Assembly (NCBI RefSeq): GCF_000275865.1
Contig: NZ_CM001555.1
Location: 1,199,706-1,263,705 of the forward strand
From: Methanofollis liminatans DSM 4140
Lineage (GTDB): Archaea > Halobacteriota > Methanomicrobia > Methanomicrobiales > Methanofollaceae
DNA length: 64,000 nt
Reading direction: 5' to 3'
The notes below the pieces were generated by a model that searched no databases, had not been told where the DNA came from, and was given only the letters and a program-made list of their open reading frames with translations. A program made the position numbers and the translations under genes. Below, piece by piece: positions 53,123 to 62,330 of this stretch. The stretch's first letter is position 1. The number at the start of each line of letters is the position of its first letter.

Positions 53123-53763
53123 AAGATGCACGACTGAGGGTGTTCTGCACCCTCGCCCTCTCGCTTGCCGCCTTTACCTCGGTGGCCGGGGCGGCCCTCG
53201 TATGCCTCTGGTGGACCATCTTCAGCCGGCGCCGGGAGTCCCTGCCCGCACCGAAAACCATCGCCCTCGTCGCTGTCCCCCTCGTCGTTGCCGCCGTCGC
53301 CACCGAGATCGCCTCGGGCGGCGGGTTCTCCTATCTTTTCCGGCTCTCGGCCGTATTTCTCGTGGCGTTCTGGGCATATGGCGAACGGGTGCCGGGCGAG
53401 CTGCTCGGCGCAGGGGCGTCTCTCGCCGGCAACCGCATCGGGTTCGATCTCGGTCTTGCCGGCGAGATGGGCATGGAGGCCCTCGCCTCGCTCGAAGAGG
53501 ATATCGCCCGGATACGCATGGCCCTCGAGCTCAAAGGTAAAAAATGGGGTCCGGGCATGATCGTCCCCTTCGGGCGTGCGATCCTGCACGCACAGATGCG
53601 GCGGTCGGCTGAGCGCGCCGTTCTTCTGGCCGTTCGGGGATACCGGGGCGGGGGTTCGATCTGCCCCTCTTTCACCCGCACGCGAGCCGATTACGCTGCG
53701 ACTGTTCTCGCAGGAATCGTTGTATTTCTCTCTTTTGTACCTCTTAGTGATGTATTTATATGA
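53119..53763 (+). CDS. ECF transporter transmembrane (T) protein BioN/CbiQ type
   Basis: 214 residues with hydrophobic helices near 8-34, 47-62 and 70-86, then a coupling region with helix LEEDIARIRMALELKGKKWG and a last helix near 195-210. The motif around ARIRMALELKG matches the Ala-Arg-Gly type coupling helix of T proteins. The start overlaps the previous stop by 4 bases. It completes an ECF biotin importer with BioY and the two ATPases. Confidence 0.85.
   Translation: MKDARLRVFCTLALSLAAFTSVAGAALVCLWWTIFSRRRESLPAPKTIALVAVPLVVAAVATEIASGGGFSYLFRLSAVFLVAFWAYGERVPGELLGAGASLAGNRIGFDLGLAGEMGMEALASLEEDIARIRMALELKGKKWGPGMIVPFGRAILHAQMRRSAERAVLLAVRGYRGGGSICPSFTRTRADYAATVLAGIVVFLSFVPLSDVFI
53749..53761 (+). 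promoter_or_regulatory. TATA-like element upstream of pyruvate carboxylase subunit B
   Basis: GATGTATTTATAT lies about 60 bases before the pycB ATG and overlaps the end of the ECF T gene. It could give the carboxylase genes a transcript independent of the transporter. GAGGT 5 bases before the ATG is a good ribosome-binding site. Confidence 0.5.
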
Positions 53764-53817
53764 TCAGAATGAAAAATTGAGAGGCTTGTGGATATTTGAG
53801 AGCCCCGAGGTATTCAG

Positions 53818-55563
53818 ATGAGTGCTGCCAGTCCTAAACGAGTTCATATTACCGATACGACGCTCAGGGATGCCCATCAGTCGCTCATCGCCACCCGAAT
53901 GAGAACAGAGGACATGCTTCCTCTGGCTCGTAAGATGGATGATGTGGGCTTCTTCTCCCTTGAGGCATGGGGCGGGGCGACCTTTGACAGTTGTATCCGC
54001 TTTCTGAACGACGACCCCTGGGATCGCCTTCGCGATCTGAAGGCCGAACTCGACAAGACGCCGATCCAGATGCTCCTGCGGGGTCAGAACCTTGTCGGCT
54101 ACCGCCACTATCCGGACGATGTCGTGGAGCGGTTCGTGGACGCCGCATATAAAAACGGCGTGGATATTTTCAGGGTCTTTGACGCCCTCAACGACGTCCG
54201 GAACATGGAGAAGGCGTTTTCCAGCGTGAAAGCGGCCGGCGCCCATCTCCAGGGTACGATCTGCTATACGACGAGCCCGGTGCACACGACGGCGAAGTTC
54301 ATCGAGATGGCCGAGGACCTCTCAGCCCGCGGCTGCGACTCGGTCTGCATCAAGGATATGGCCGGGCTGATCATGCCTGGAGCGGCCCGCGACCTCATCG
54401 CCGGGATCAAGGAGCGCATCGATATTCCGGTCTGTCTCCATTCCCACTCGACGAGCGGCGTGGCGCCGATGAGTTATCAGGCGGCAATAGATGCCGGCGT
54501 CGATATCCTTGACACGGCGATGTCGCCCTTCGCCCTGGGCACCTCGCAGCCGCCGACCGAGAGCGTGGTCGCATCGCTGATGGGGACCGACCGCGAGACC
54601 GGGATCGACCTGCACGCCCTTCATAAGGTCAGGGACCTCTGCGTGCGGCTGCGGGAGAAATATCAGGGGCTCCTCGACCCGATCTCAGAGCGCGTCGATT
54701 CCGACGTGCTCATCTACCAGCTGCCCGGCGGGATGATCTCGAACCTGGTCTCGCAGCTGAAAGAGCAGGACGCCCTTAACCGCCTCGAAGAGGTGTTTGT
54801 GGAGATCCCGCGGGTGCGACAGGACCTCGGTTACCCCCCGCTGGTGACCCCGACCTCCCAGATCGTCGGGACGCAGGCGGTGCTCAACGTCCTGATGGGC
54901 GGGAAGCGCTACGGCAACGTCACAAAGGAGGTCAAGGACTATGTGCGGGGGCTGTACGGACGGTCGCCGGCAGCGATCTCCGATGAGATCAGGGGGATCA
55001 TCATCGGGAACGAGGACGTGATCACGGTCCGCCCGGCCGATCTCCTTGAGCCGGCCTATGAAAAGATGCGCGAGCAGGCCGAGAAGGACGGTCTTGTCCG
55101 CAAGGAGGAGGACGTCCTCACCTACATCCTCTATCCGGCGATCGCCCCGTCGTTCCTGAAAGGTGAGCGCAAGCCCGAGGGGATCCCGGAGAGAAGGGCG
55201 GCCGCCGCCACCTCCTCTGCCGATATCCCGAGCTTCATGGAGGTCGAGGTCGACGGCGAGATCTTCTCGGTCAGGATCGTCTCGGTGGAGGGGAGTGCGG
55301 TCGACTCGGGCTCCAGGGCCGCCGGGACCGAACTGCCCAGAGGGGAGATCGCAGGCGGGATCAAGTCCAACATGCAGGGGATGGTCCTCGAAGTGCGGGT
55401 GAGCCCGGGCGTGCAGGTAAAGAAGGGCGACGTCCTTCTGGTGCTTGAGGCGATGAAGATGGAGAACCCGATCTATGCCCCTGCTGACGGCAAGGTCAAG
55501 GAGATCTTCGTGGACTCCGGGGATGTCGTCCAGAACGGGGATGTCCTGATGGTGGTCGAATGA
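53818..55563 (+). CDS. pycB: Pyruvate carboxylase subunit B (carboxyltransferase, biotin carrier)
   Basis: 581 residues. The N-terminal carboxyltransferase TIM barrel starts with [17 protein letters not shown]; it has the metal-binding CLHSHSTSG and [15 protein letters not shown] conserved PYC/OADA domain (about 300-460) follows, then a Pro/Ala linker and a C-terminal biotinyl domain with Lys547 in [10 protein letters not shown]. It transfers carboxyl groups from biotin to pyruvate, giving oxaloacetate for the partial citric acid pathway used by methanogens. Confidence 0.95.
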   Translation: MSAASPKRVHITDTTLRDAHQSLIATRMRTEDMLPLARKMDDVGFFSLEAWGGATFDSCIRFLNDDPWDRLRDLKAELDKTPIQMLLRGQNLVGYRHYPDDVVERFVDAAYKNGVDIFRVFDALNDVRNMEKAFSSVKAAGAHLQGTICYTTSPVHTTAKFIEMAEDLSARGCDSVCIKDMAGLIMPGAARDLIAGIKERIDIPVCLHSHSTSGVAPMSYQAAIDAGVDILDTAMSPFALGTSQPPTESVVASLMGTDRETGIDLHALHKVRDLCVRLREKYQGLLDPISERVDSDVLIYQLPGGMISNLVSQLKEQDALNRLEEVFVEIPRVRQDLGYPPLVTPTSQIVGTQAVLNVLMGGKRYGNVTKEVKDYVRGLYGRSPAAISDEIRGIIIGNEDVITVRPADLLEPAYEKMREQAEKDGLVRKEEDVLTYILYPAIAPSFLKGERKPEGIPERRAAAATSSADIPSFMEVEVDGEIFSVRIVSVEGSAVDSGSRAAGTELPRGEIAGGIKSNMQGMVLEVRVSPGVQVKKGDVLLVLEAMKMENPIYAPADGKVKEIFVDSGDVVQNGDVLMVVE

Positions 55564-55585
55564 TGCTCTCTCTTTCTGTGGTCCT

Positions 55586-57061
55586 ATGAGATATTTTGAG
55601 AAGGTACTCATCGCGAATCGCGGCGAGATCGCGATCAGAGTGATGCGGGGCTGCCGCGAGCTCGGCATCGAGACGGTCGCCATCTACTCGACGCCGGACA
55701 AAAACGCCCTTCATGTGAAGTATGCGGACGAGGGGTTCTTTGTGGGCGAAGCCCCGCCGCAGAAGAGCTATCTCAACATGGAGCGGATCGTCGAGATCGC
55801 CAGAAAGTCGGGCGCCGAGGCGGTGCATCCTGGCTACGGCTTCCTTGCCGAGAACGCGAAGTTTGCGAAGATGGTCGAGGAGGAGGGGCTCACTTTCATC
55901 GGGCCGTCGTGGCGGACCATCGAGATGATGGGCTCGAAGATCGAGAGCAAGCAGAAGATGCGGGAGGCCGGTGTGCCGGTGCTGCCGGGGACGCCCGGCG
56001 GGATCGCGAGCATCGAGGAGGCGGCGCGGGTCGCAGAGGAGATCGGCTACCCGGTGATCGTGAAGGCGAGCGCCGGCGGCGGCGGGATCGGGATGCACAT
56101 CGTCAACAGCCCGGAAGAACTCGAGGAGGCGATCAAAGGGAGCATGAAGATCGCCGAGTCGGCCTTCGGGGATGCGACGGTGTTCATCGAGAAGTACCTG
56201 GTGAAGCCCCGCCATATCGAGTTCCAGGTGCTCGCCGACAACTACGGCTCCACCCTGCACCTCTACGACCGCGAGTGCTCGATCCAGCGCCGCCACCAGA
56301 AACTGGTGGAGGAGGCACCGTCACCGATCATGACCGACGAACTGCGTGAGCGGATGTCGGCCTCGGCGGTGACGGTCGCAAAGGCGTCGGGCTACCGGAA
56401 CGCGGGCACGGTGGAGTTTCTCTACTCGGGTGGGGAGTATTATTTCATGGAGATGAACACCCGCCTGCAGGTGGAGCACACGATCACCGAGATGATCACG
56501 GGCATCGACCTGGTGAAGCAGCAGCTCGCTATCGCCTCGGGGCAGGACCTCTCCTTCGGGCAGGAGGACGTCTCGATCCGCGGGCACGCGATTGAGTGCC
56601 GGATCAACGCCGAGGACCCGATGAACAATTTCCAGGCCGATCCTGGCAAGATCGTCCGGTACCGCTCGCCCGGAGGGCCCGGCATCCGGGTGGACTCCGG
56701 GATCCATATGGGGTATACGATCCCGCCGAACTACGATTCGATGATCTCGAAGCTCTGTGCCTGGGGTCAGACGCGGATGGAGGCGATCGAACGGATGCGC
56801 AGGGCGATCTACGAGTATGTCGTCCTGGGGGTGAAGACGACCCTGCCCCTCCACCATGCCCTGATGCACAACCGCGAGTTCGTGCAGGGCCGGACGCACA
56901 CCCATTTCCTCCAGGAGGAGCATATCGCCCAGAGCCTTCGCCGCTCCCTGCGCGAGGAGGAGACCAGAATGGCCACGCTCGCCGACTCCCTGCGGCAGGG
57001 GAAGGAGATGGCGGCGATCTCCGCCGCGGTGAACGTGTACATCAACAGCCGGAAGCGCTGA
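55586..57061 (+). CDS. pycA: Pyruvate carboxylase subunit A (biotin carboxylase)
   Basis: 491 residues of the biotin carboxylase/ATP-grasp family: start [17 protein letters not shown], the glycine-rich [13 protein letters not shown], the active-site [18 protein letters not shown] and [15 protein letters not shown]. It carboxylates the biotin on subunit B using ATP and bicarbonate. It follows pycB by 22 bases. The usual archaeal order is A before B or B before A; here B comes first. Confidence 0.95.
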   Translation: MRYFEKVLIANRGEIAIRVMRGCRELGIETVAIYSTPDKNALHVKYADEGFFVGEAPPQKSYLNMERIVEIARKSGAEAVHPGYGFLAENAKFAKMVEEEGLTFIGPSWRTIEMMGSKIESKQKMREAGVPVLPGTPGGIASIEEAARVAEEIGYPVIVKASAGGGGIGMHIVNSPEELEEAIKGSMKIAESAFGDATVFIEKYLVKPRHIEFQVLADNYGSTLHLYDRECSIQRRHQKLVEEAPSPIMTDELRERMSASAVTVAKASGYRNAGTVEFLYSGGEYYFMEMNTRLQVEHTITEMITGIDLVKQQLAIASGQDLSFGQEDVSIRGHAIECRINAEDPMNNFQADPGKIVRYRSPGGPGIRVDSGIHMGYTIPPNYDSMISKLCAWGQTRMEAIERMRRAIYEYVVLGVKTTLPLHHALMHNREFVQGRTHTHFLQEEHIAQSLRRSLREEETRMATLADSLRQGKEMAAISAAVNVYINSRKR

Positions 57062-57100
57062 AGCCCTCCGGCCACAATAACCTTTATTAGTGAATCCATC

Positions 57101-57110
57101 ATTGTTATAC
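57101..57110 (+). promoter_or_regulatory. TATA-like element for tRNA-Met
   Basis: ATTGTTATAC centred about 27 bases before the tRNA 5' end, within an A+T-rich 70-base spacer after pycA. Confidence 0.5.
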
Positions 57111-57133
57111 TGCACTTAGGTGCAAACAACCGC

Positions 57134-57245
57134 GCTGCGGTGGCCTAGCTGGTTAGGGCGCCAGACTCATAGGGTTTTGAGCAAAAAACGAAGCGCCCGG
57201 ATCTGAGACATCTGGAGGTCGGGGGTTCGGATCCCCCTCGCAGCA
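57134..57245 (+). tRNA. tRNA-Met (anticodon CAT) with intron
   Basis: Acceptor strands GCTGCGG and TCGCAGC pair with one G-T. The anticodon stem CCAGA/TCTGG closes a loop that becomes CTCATAA after removal of 38 bases at 57172-57209. The T arm GGGGGTTCGGATCCCCC is standard. The intron is at the canonical 37/38 site. An elongator tRNA-Met is most likely; the Ile tRNA with lysidine-like modified CAU cannot be ruled out by sequence alone. Confidence 0.92.
57172..57209 (+). other. tRNA intron with bulge-helix-bulge
   Basis: CTCA at 57166-57169 pairs with TGAG at 57204-57207, forming the 4-bp central helix. The three-base bulges TAG and ACA hold the two cut sites, giving removal of 38 bases by the archaeal splicing endonuclease. 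The exons would be joined by RtcB, encoded at 47807-49240. Confidence 0.85.
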
Positions 57246-57926
57246 CTTTTACGGCATGTTTGAGTTCCAATTTTGAATTGCGACTTTTAAAAGGCTCCAT
57301 TTGATATCTTGATCTTCGGTCGAGCTATATAACTCTGTCGATGGTGGGGGTGGGGTTTGATCGGTGGCGCGCAGGGTGGTATGCCTTGAATTGATCTTAA
57401 AAAGGAAGTAGGCAGTAGCACCTTCTCACCATTCAACCGGCCAAAATCAAGGGAGATAGTTATCGGCTGAAGGAGCGGAAGAAACAAGGCCTATTCTCTC
57501 ACACGATCACGCTGTGATAGGCGATAGATTTATCATAGGAGGTTGGAAAATTAATTTTGTTACTTTTGGAGGAAAGATATCCCGTTGTTGACAGGCGAGA
57601 ACGTCGGGCTCGATAGGGAACATCCGCTCTCAAAACAGCATAGCGAGAACAGGATCCGTCCTCGCTTTGAGTCTCTGGTCAAGCCCTACCTCGGCGATGG
57701 CTTCCTCCCGCAGGTGACAGTCCACCCCTCGACGGGGATGGGAAGAGGTACTGGGCGTGGAAGTCAGACTCGCCAACGATCCCGTATATGTGATGAACAA
57801 CAGCGAGGAGGAGTTCTAGGGCCACGGGACAACGTCGTCGCGGAAACTCTCTGTGCGGGAGACCGCGGATTACATCGCAAACCGCAGACACAACAGGACC
57901 AAACCACAGCAAGGATATGGTGAGGA
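57246..57926 (+). other. Decayed region after tRNA-Met, possible gene remnant
   Basis: No intact gene is seen in 680 bases. GGAGGAAAG at 57569-57577 followed by an open stretch (57585 to about 57735, residues such as PRFESLVKPYLGDGFLPQV) looks coding. The likely continuation switches frame near 57730 (DGKRYWAWKSDSPTIPYM, then stop), and again later (LSVRETADYIANRRH near 57847-57891). I do not recognise the family. The pattern of short coding-like pieces in shifting frames beside a tRNA gene is typical of a degraded inserted element. Confidence 0.45.
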
Positions 57927-59246
57927 ATGATGCATGATGATGCCGGGACAGACACTGCCTACCGTCCCTCGGACAGCATTCTTGTCATTGGAATCTGTTC
58001 ACGTACAAAAGACACCACACCCGGAAACCCGGTTTATCCCACGGACAGCGGGATTGCACGGTTCATATCCGAAGGAAAAAAGGAATTCCTCCATCTGAAA
58101 CGAAACGAGCTGAAACACAACCTCAACGATATCCTCTGGGGCAAGACAAAATTCGTCTCAGAACTCGCCATGAACAGAAACCTTGTCGAAGGGCCCGATT
58201 TTGCCGGGGAAGAGATTGGAAAATATCTCCCGGCACTCCGGCGCTACCAGGGGAAATTTTACTACCAAGGCCTCGGGGGAACAGAGGTTGCGTTCGAGAC
58301 AGTGTACGGATCAGGCCATCACTTTCTCATCCTTTCCGGTCTGTATGGTCTGGTCACCCCTGATGAACCCATCCAACTCTATACCTGCCCCGTTGAGATA
58401 GAATCCGTGGAAGTCCAGACGTTCTGGAGAAAAATTGATACCCTCACTCGTATCCTGCTAGACTACATTCAACAGAACAATATCAAACGAATCTTCGACC
58501 TCAGCGGGAGACAGATCTACCGTGACCTGATCAACTGGGACTATGTACAGAAGAAATGTGGAGTCACGGTTCTCCACTGTCACTGCGAGGATGCTGCCGG
58601 TGACCCGGCCCTGGGAGACCTCGGCAGAGTCGCCAGGGAATACCTGTTTAAACAATCTGAAAAAAATCTCCTCGCTCTTTCCCCCGAAACACCCGTCAGA
58701 TTCGACTGGGGGGAATGCACCTTCTCAGAAAGTGCAGATCCCCCACGGTACTATGCACATGAATCACCCCCTGGTATGCCGTTCGGTGACAGTTCAGAAG
58801 AGGACATCCAGAAGATCAGGGATTATATTAACTATCGACTCGACGAGTTCGAAAAACATCTTGTCAAATACCTCAAGGAAAAACAGGAACAACACAGAGA
58901 TCTGATATATTCACTCGACATCGACAGGAGAAAAGCGGCAGAGATCCGGAAAAAAGCATACCTCAAGGAATTTCCCATGGAAGACAGTCTCGATCTCACC
59001 CTGATCGATTACCTTGAATATGGGGACTACCGTCAGATCATAAATGCCCGCTGGACCGTCTTCAGGCAGGATTTCGGGAAGCAGGATCGGTTTAATGAAC
59101 GTTTTGAACAGATACGAAAACTCAGAAACAACATAAAGCACAACAATCCGGTCCCTCTCTCTGACCTCAAAGAGGGGGAGGCGCACCTCCTCTTCTTTGC
59201 CTCAGCATTTGACCGATACTGGAAAGTGAACCGACACCCTCGCTGA
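57927..59246 (+). CDS. YaaA-like protein with C-terminal HEPN-type motif
   Basis: 439 residues. The N-terminal part (about 1-260) resembles the YaaA/DUF328-type fold: ILVIGICSRTK at the start, HHFLILSGLYGLVTPDEPIQLY and IFDLSGRQIYRDLI. A helical linker (about 285-350) leads to a C-terminal helical domain with RKLRNNIKHNNPV, which contains the R-x4-H motif of HEPN ribonucleases or of Swt1-type domains. Base composition is lower in GC than neighbouring core genes. The second ATG at 57930 is 4 bases from GGTGAGG and may be the true start. It converges on the TPR-HEPN gene, 42 bases apart. A defence role is inference. Confidence 0.8.
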   Translation: MMHDDAGTDTAYRPSDSILVIGICSRTKDTTPGNPVYPTDSGIARFISEGKKEFLHLKRNELKHNLNDILWGKTKFVSELAMNRNLVEGPDFAGEEIGKYLPALRRYQGKFYYQGLGGTEVAFETVYGSGHHFLILSGLYGLVTPDEPIQLYTCPVEIESVEVQTFWRKIDTLTRILLDYIQQNNIKRIFDLSGRQIYRDLINWDYVQKKCGVTVLHCHCEDAAGDPALGDLGRVAREYLFKQSEKNLLALSPETPVRFDWGECTFSESADPPRYYAHESPPGMPFGDSSEEDIQKIRDYINYRLDEFEKHLVKYLKEKQEQHRDLIYSLDIDRRKAAEIRKKAYLKEFPMEDSLDLTLIDYLEYGDYRQIINARWTVFRQDFGKQDRFNERFEQIRKLRNNIKHNNPVPLSDLKEGEAHLLFFASAFDRYWKVNRHPR

Positions 59247-59288
59247 GATGGAAATCCGGAAAATGTATATGTACACAAAGGGGTGAAA

Positions 59289-62225
59289 TCATCCGCCCCT
59301 TCCATAAACAATCCCGATCACCTCATTGATCACCCCCACCATCTCCCCCCTCTTCTCCATCACCTCGTCCCTGCTGTAGAACGAGATATGGGCGGCCCCG
59401 TTCCGCTCCAGCGAGAGCGTCCTGCAAAGATCGCCGATCCGCCCGATCACCTCCTCTGAATATCCCCTCTCCTCCATCAGGTCCCTGAACGCCCGGGTCA
59501 CCGGGTTGTGAACTCTATTTCTGATATCTGAGACCTGGTTTGCCCACTGCCCCAGAGAAAGCGATTTCTCTGCATTGCCGAGCACCGCCTTCAGCGTGAA
59601 CGGCAGCGCAGGAACCTTCTTTGATCCATCCCAGAAACGCCCCTCAACCCCTGACCCCGGCGCCGGGCAGAACCGTTCATCCTGCCTGATCCGCTCCCGC
59701 ACCGGGCGGAGGACCTCCTCGTACAGCATCTTCTCCACCCCCTTCCCGTACTGGACCACCACCGGCCCGATATCATAGGACGCCCGTTCAGGCCCGGTAA
59801 ACACGCTGTACAGAAGCCAGTCGCCGGTCCTGAAGACCGACCGCACCTCCTCGGAATTGATCCGCGGCAGGGCGATCACATGGGCGGCAAGTCCGGCGAT
59901 CTCCTCCTCCATCTTCCGATAATCTGTATTTTCAGGATCGAGATCTCGCGCCCTTTTGAGGGCGGTGAGCGCCCTTTCGTACTCCATCAGGGCGGCATGA
60001 CACTGTGCCATCCCTGCATAAGCCACCGACAACACCGGGTCATCTTCCACCGCGCGGGCATACCACTCGCACGCCTCCCGGGGATCCCCTTCCACAACAT
60101 ATGACCCTGCAATCAGGGTGAAGACCGCCGCCCGTTCCGGTCCGGCACCCTCACGCCCCGCGGCCTCCTGGAGCCAGACTCTCGCCTCCTCGCTCAGGCT
60201 GTCCTGGAGATATGCCTCCCCGATGAACCGGGCCGGGTCTCCCGGCAGGCCCAGCGCAGAAAACTCTCCGGCAAATTCCTCCAAGAACCGCGCCGAAAGA
60301 CCCGGGTCTCCCCATCCCACTGTCTCGTAGATGATCGGCTTGATAACCTCGATATAATCATATCCCGGGAGTTTCCGCCCGCGTATCCCCGCAGATCTGA
60401 GGGCCAGGCGGATCGCCCCGGAGACCTCGCCGTCAACATCCCCAGACGTATGAGCCTTCAGCAGGGCGAGGGAGATCCAGGAGAACACCTTTGTATACGA
60501 ATCCTCATGGGACAACTCCGCGGCCTTCTGCAGGAGATCGATCGCCTCCACACTCCTGCCGAAATGCCTGCAGAGGGTAGATTTTTCTGTATATCTTTCC
60601 GGCGTCGGACGAACTGCAAGGAGGCGGTCGATCCAGTGCATGGCATCCCCATACTGGAACGAAAGCATGGCAGTCTTCAGCCTCTGTCTGTATTTCTCCT
60701 CCCGCTCTCTCAGCTCGATCCCGCGGATCGTCCGGAAGTCCGGTTCATCCAGAGTCAGGGCAAATATTTCAAGCCTCTCTAGGGCGACGCGGAGGTGCGG
60801 ATCATCAGGATCAGCCAGAGGCATATACTCAGTCAGGTGCTCATATTCGAGGGCATACTCGCCGGTCCGCCGACATGCCTCTGCAAGATTGTACTCCACC
60901 GAACCCCGGATCTCTGCCGGGAAGTGTCCGGCATCGGCGGCGATCCTGGCAACCTCCCGCCTGAACTGCTCGCAGTTACCGAGATGATGCCGCATCTCCG
61001 CGCAGTTCTTCCGCTCGACAAACTCCTTGTGCTGGCGCATCCCGGGCTCCAGTTTTTTTGTCAGTTTCAGCGCAATCTCGTACCATTTCAGGGCAGAACG
61101 GTAGTCCTCGTATTCCCGGTACGCCGTCGCAATGTCGTCTGCGAGAACATACTTCTCCTTCCCCTTCTTCTCACGCGAGAAGAGGTATTCCCCGACCTTT
61201 GCTGCGTGCTCGTAGAACCCGGCATAAAACAACCGGGTCATCTGCACGAGGTGAAGATGCGCCTCAGGGGAGCATTGCGCAAGGTCAGAGAGGTACTGCT
61301 CACCGATAGAAAACGGGTAATTGCCGTTGAGGACCCTGACCTTCTCATCGTGTGAAAGGGACAGAAACCATTCATATGCCGTGATCGTGGCGCTGTCCGT
61401 CTCAAACTTCCAGAGTTCGCGGGCCGCCTCAACGTCCGGATGAGGATCAGCGACGCTCCTCCCGAATAGCGCCCTCTCAAGGATCGCCTGGAACGGCAGG
61501 TTCAGACCGACGCACTCCATCAGGGACTGATCAGGCAACTGGGGGTCGCCGGATGCAGAAAACCTCCCCCTGAACCTGAGGTTCTGCACCACGAACCTGT
61601 TTGCTGCATGGAAAATATCGGCCGTAGATCCCGCCGCCGGAAAGAGCGTATCGTCCACGCCCATACCTGGACCATAGTAAAGTCCGCTCCCCTGATCGCT
61701 CATCTGCCTGCGGATCGCAAGGATCTCAAGATCGTTCTCGACCTCCCCCTCCGCCGCCTCAAGCCGCGCCTGCAGGTATCTGAGCTTGCTCTCCCTCTCC
61801 CGCCTGATACGATCGCTGGTATAACTGGAGACCAGGGAAGGGTTCTGAGAAAACTGCATGACCTCTTCGAGGGGATTTCCCCCGTTTTCAACGGCCCTCT
61901 CCATCACCTCAAAAAGACCCTTGGGCCCGGGCAGATCTGGATCAGAATACGCTATTTTTGCCGTCTCACCAAAGATCAGGAGAATCGTCTGCCTGACACG
62001 CTCCAGGACAGCAGGACTCTCCCGCACTCTCTCGAGCACGTACTTCGCGAACCCTGGATCGCGCTTCAGTCTCACCAGCATCAGGTTATCCAGGGCATGA
62101 TCGATGAACCGGTCGCGCTTCTCCTCATGCGAGAGATCCTGCACCGAACAGAGAAACTCCCTGTCCGCCCGGACAGCATACGACTCCCAGAGAAAATCAC
62201 GGACCGGAGATATATTGATCGTCAT
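59289..62225 (-). CDS. Large TPR protein with C-terminal HEPN-type motif
   Basis: 978 residues. The N-terminal 300 or so are helical and unrecognised (start MTINISPVRDFLWESYAV). From about 310 to 780 there are many TPR-like helix pairs, the clearest being AYAGMAQCHAALMEYERALTALKRARDLDPEN. The C-terminal 170 residues form a separate domain with VQYGKGVEKMLYEEVL, DIRNRVHNP and LSLERNGAAHISF; the last fits R-x4-H of HEPN nucleases. TPR sensors joined to HEPN domains are known in defence systems, but this architecture is not one I can name. Start is uncertain: an ATG at 62252 is also in frame. It lies downstream of viperin on the same strand. Confidence 0.8.
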   Translation of the reverse strand: MTINISPVRDFLWESYAVRADREFLCSVQDLSHEEKRDRFIDHALDNLMLVRLKRDPGFAKYVLERVRESPAVLERVRQTILLIFGETAKIAYSDPDLPGPKGLFEVMERAVENGGNPLEEVMQFSQNPSLVSSYTSDRIRRERESKLRYLQARLEAAEGEVENDLEILAIRRQMSDQGSGLYYGPGMGVDDTLFPAAGSTADIFHAANRFVVQNLRFRGRFSASGDPQLPDQSLMECVGLNLPFQAILERALFGRSVADPHPDVEAARELWKFETDSATITAYEWFLSLSHDEKVRVLNGNYPFSIGEQYLSDLAQCSPEAHLHLVQMTRLFYAGFYEHAAKVGEYLFSREKKGKEKYVLADDIATAYREYEDYRSALKWYEIALKLTKKLEPGMRQHKEFVERKNCAEMRHHLGNCEQFRREVARIAADAGHFPAEIRGSVEYNLAEACRRTGEYALEYEHLTEYMPLADPDDPHLRVALERLEIFALTLDEPDFRTIRGIELREREEKYRQRLKTAMLSFQYGDAMHWIDRLLAVRPTPERYTEKSTLCRHFGRSVEAIDLLQKAAELSHEDSYTKVFSWISLALLKAHTSGDVDGEVSGAIRLALRSAGIRGRKLPGYDYIEVIKPIIYETVGWGDPGLSARFLEEFAGEFSALGLPGDPARFIGEAYLQDSLSEEARVWLQEAAGREGAGPERAAVFTLIAGSYVVEGDPREACEWYARAVEDDPVLSVAYAGMAQCHAALMEYERALTALKRARDLDPENTDYRKMEEEIAGLAAHVIALPRINSEEVRSVFRTGDWLLYSVFTGPERASYDIGPVVVQYGKGVEKMLYEEVLRPVRERIRQDERFCPAPGSGVEGRFWDGSKKVPALPFTLKAVLGNAEKSLSLGQWANQVSDIRNRVHNPVTRAFRDLMEERGYSEEVIGRIGDLCRTLSLERNGAAHISFYSRDEVMEKRGEMVGVINEVIGIVYGRGG

Positions 62226-62280
62226 ATCTCCATCAACAACGTCTGTTCTCATAAAGCAATCGAATAAACTTCCTGATACG

Positions 62281-62300
62281 AAAAAAAGGATCTCATATCC
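62281..62300 (-). terminator. Hairpin plus T-tract between viperin and the TPR-HEPN gene
   Basis: Read on the minus strand: GGAT-ATGAG-ATCC (62288-62300) followed by seven T residues. It lies 30 bases after the viperin stop. It may end or lower transcription, and a TATA-like AGTTTATTCG follows near 62261-62270, so the TPR-HEPN gene may be partly independent of viperin. Confidence 0.5.
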
Positions 62301-62330
62301 TTTAAAATCCCGGATCACTCAAAAAACGTA

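Noticed and set aside
57585-57923. Intact 112-residue gene after tRNA-Met
   Set aside because: Coding character changes frame at least twice within it, so it is better described as a decayed remnant.
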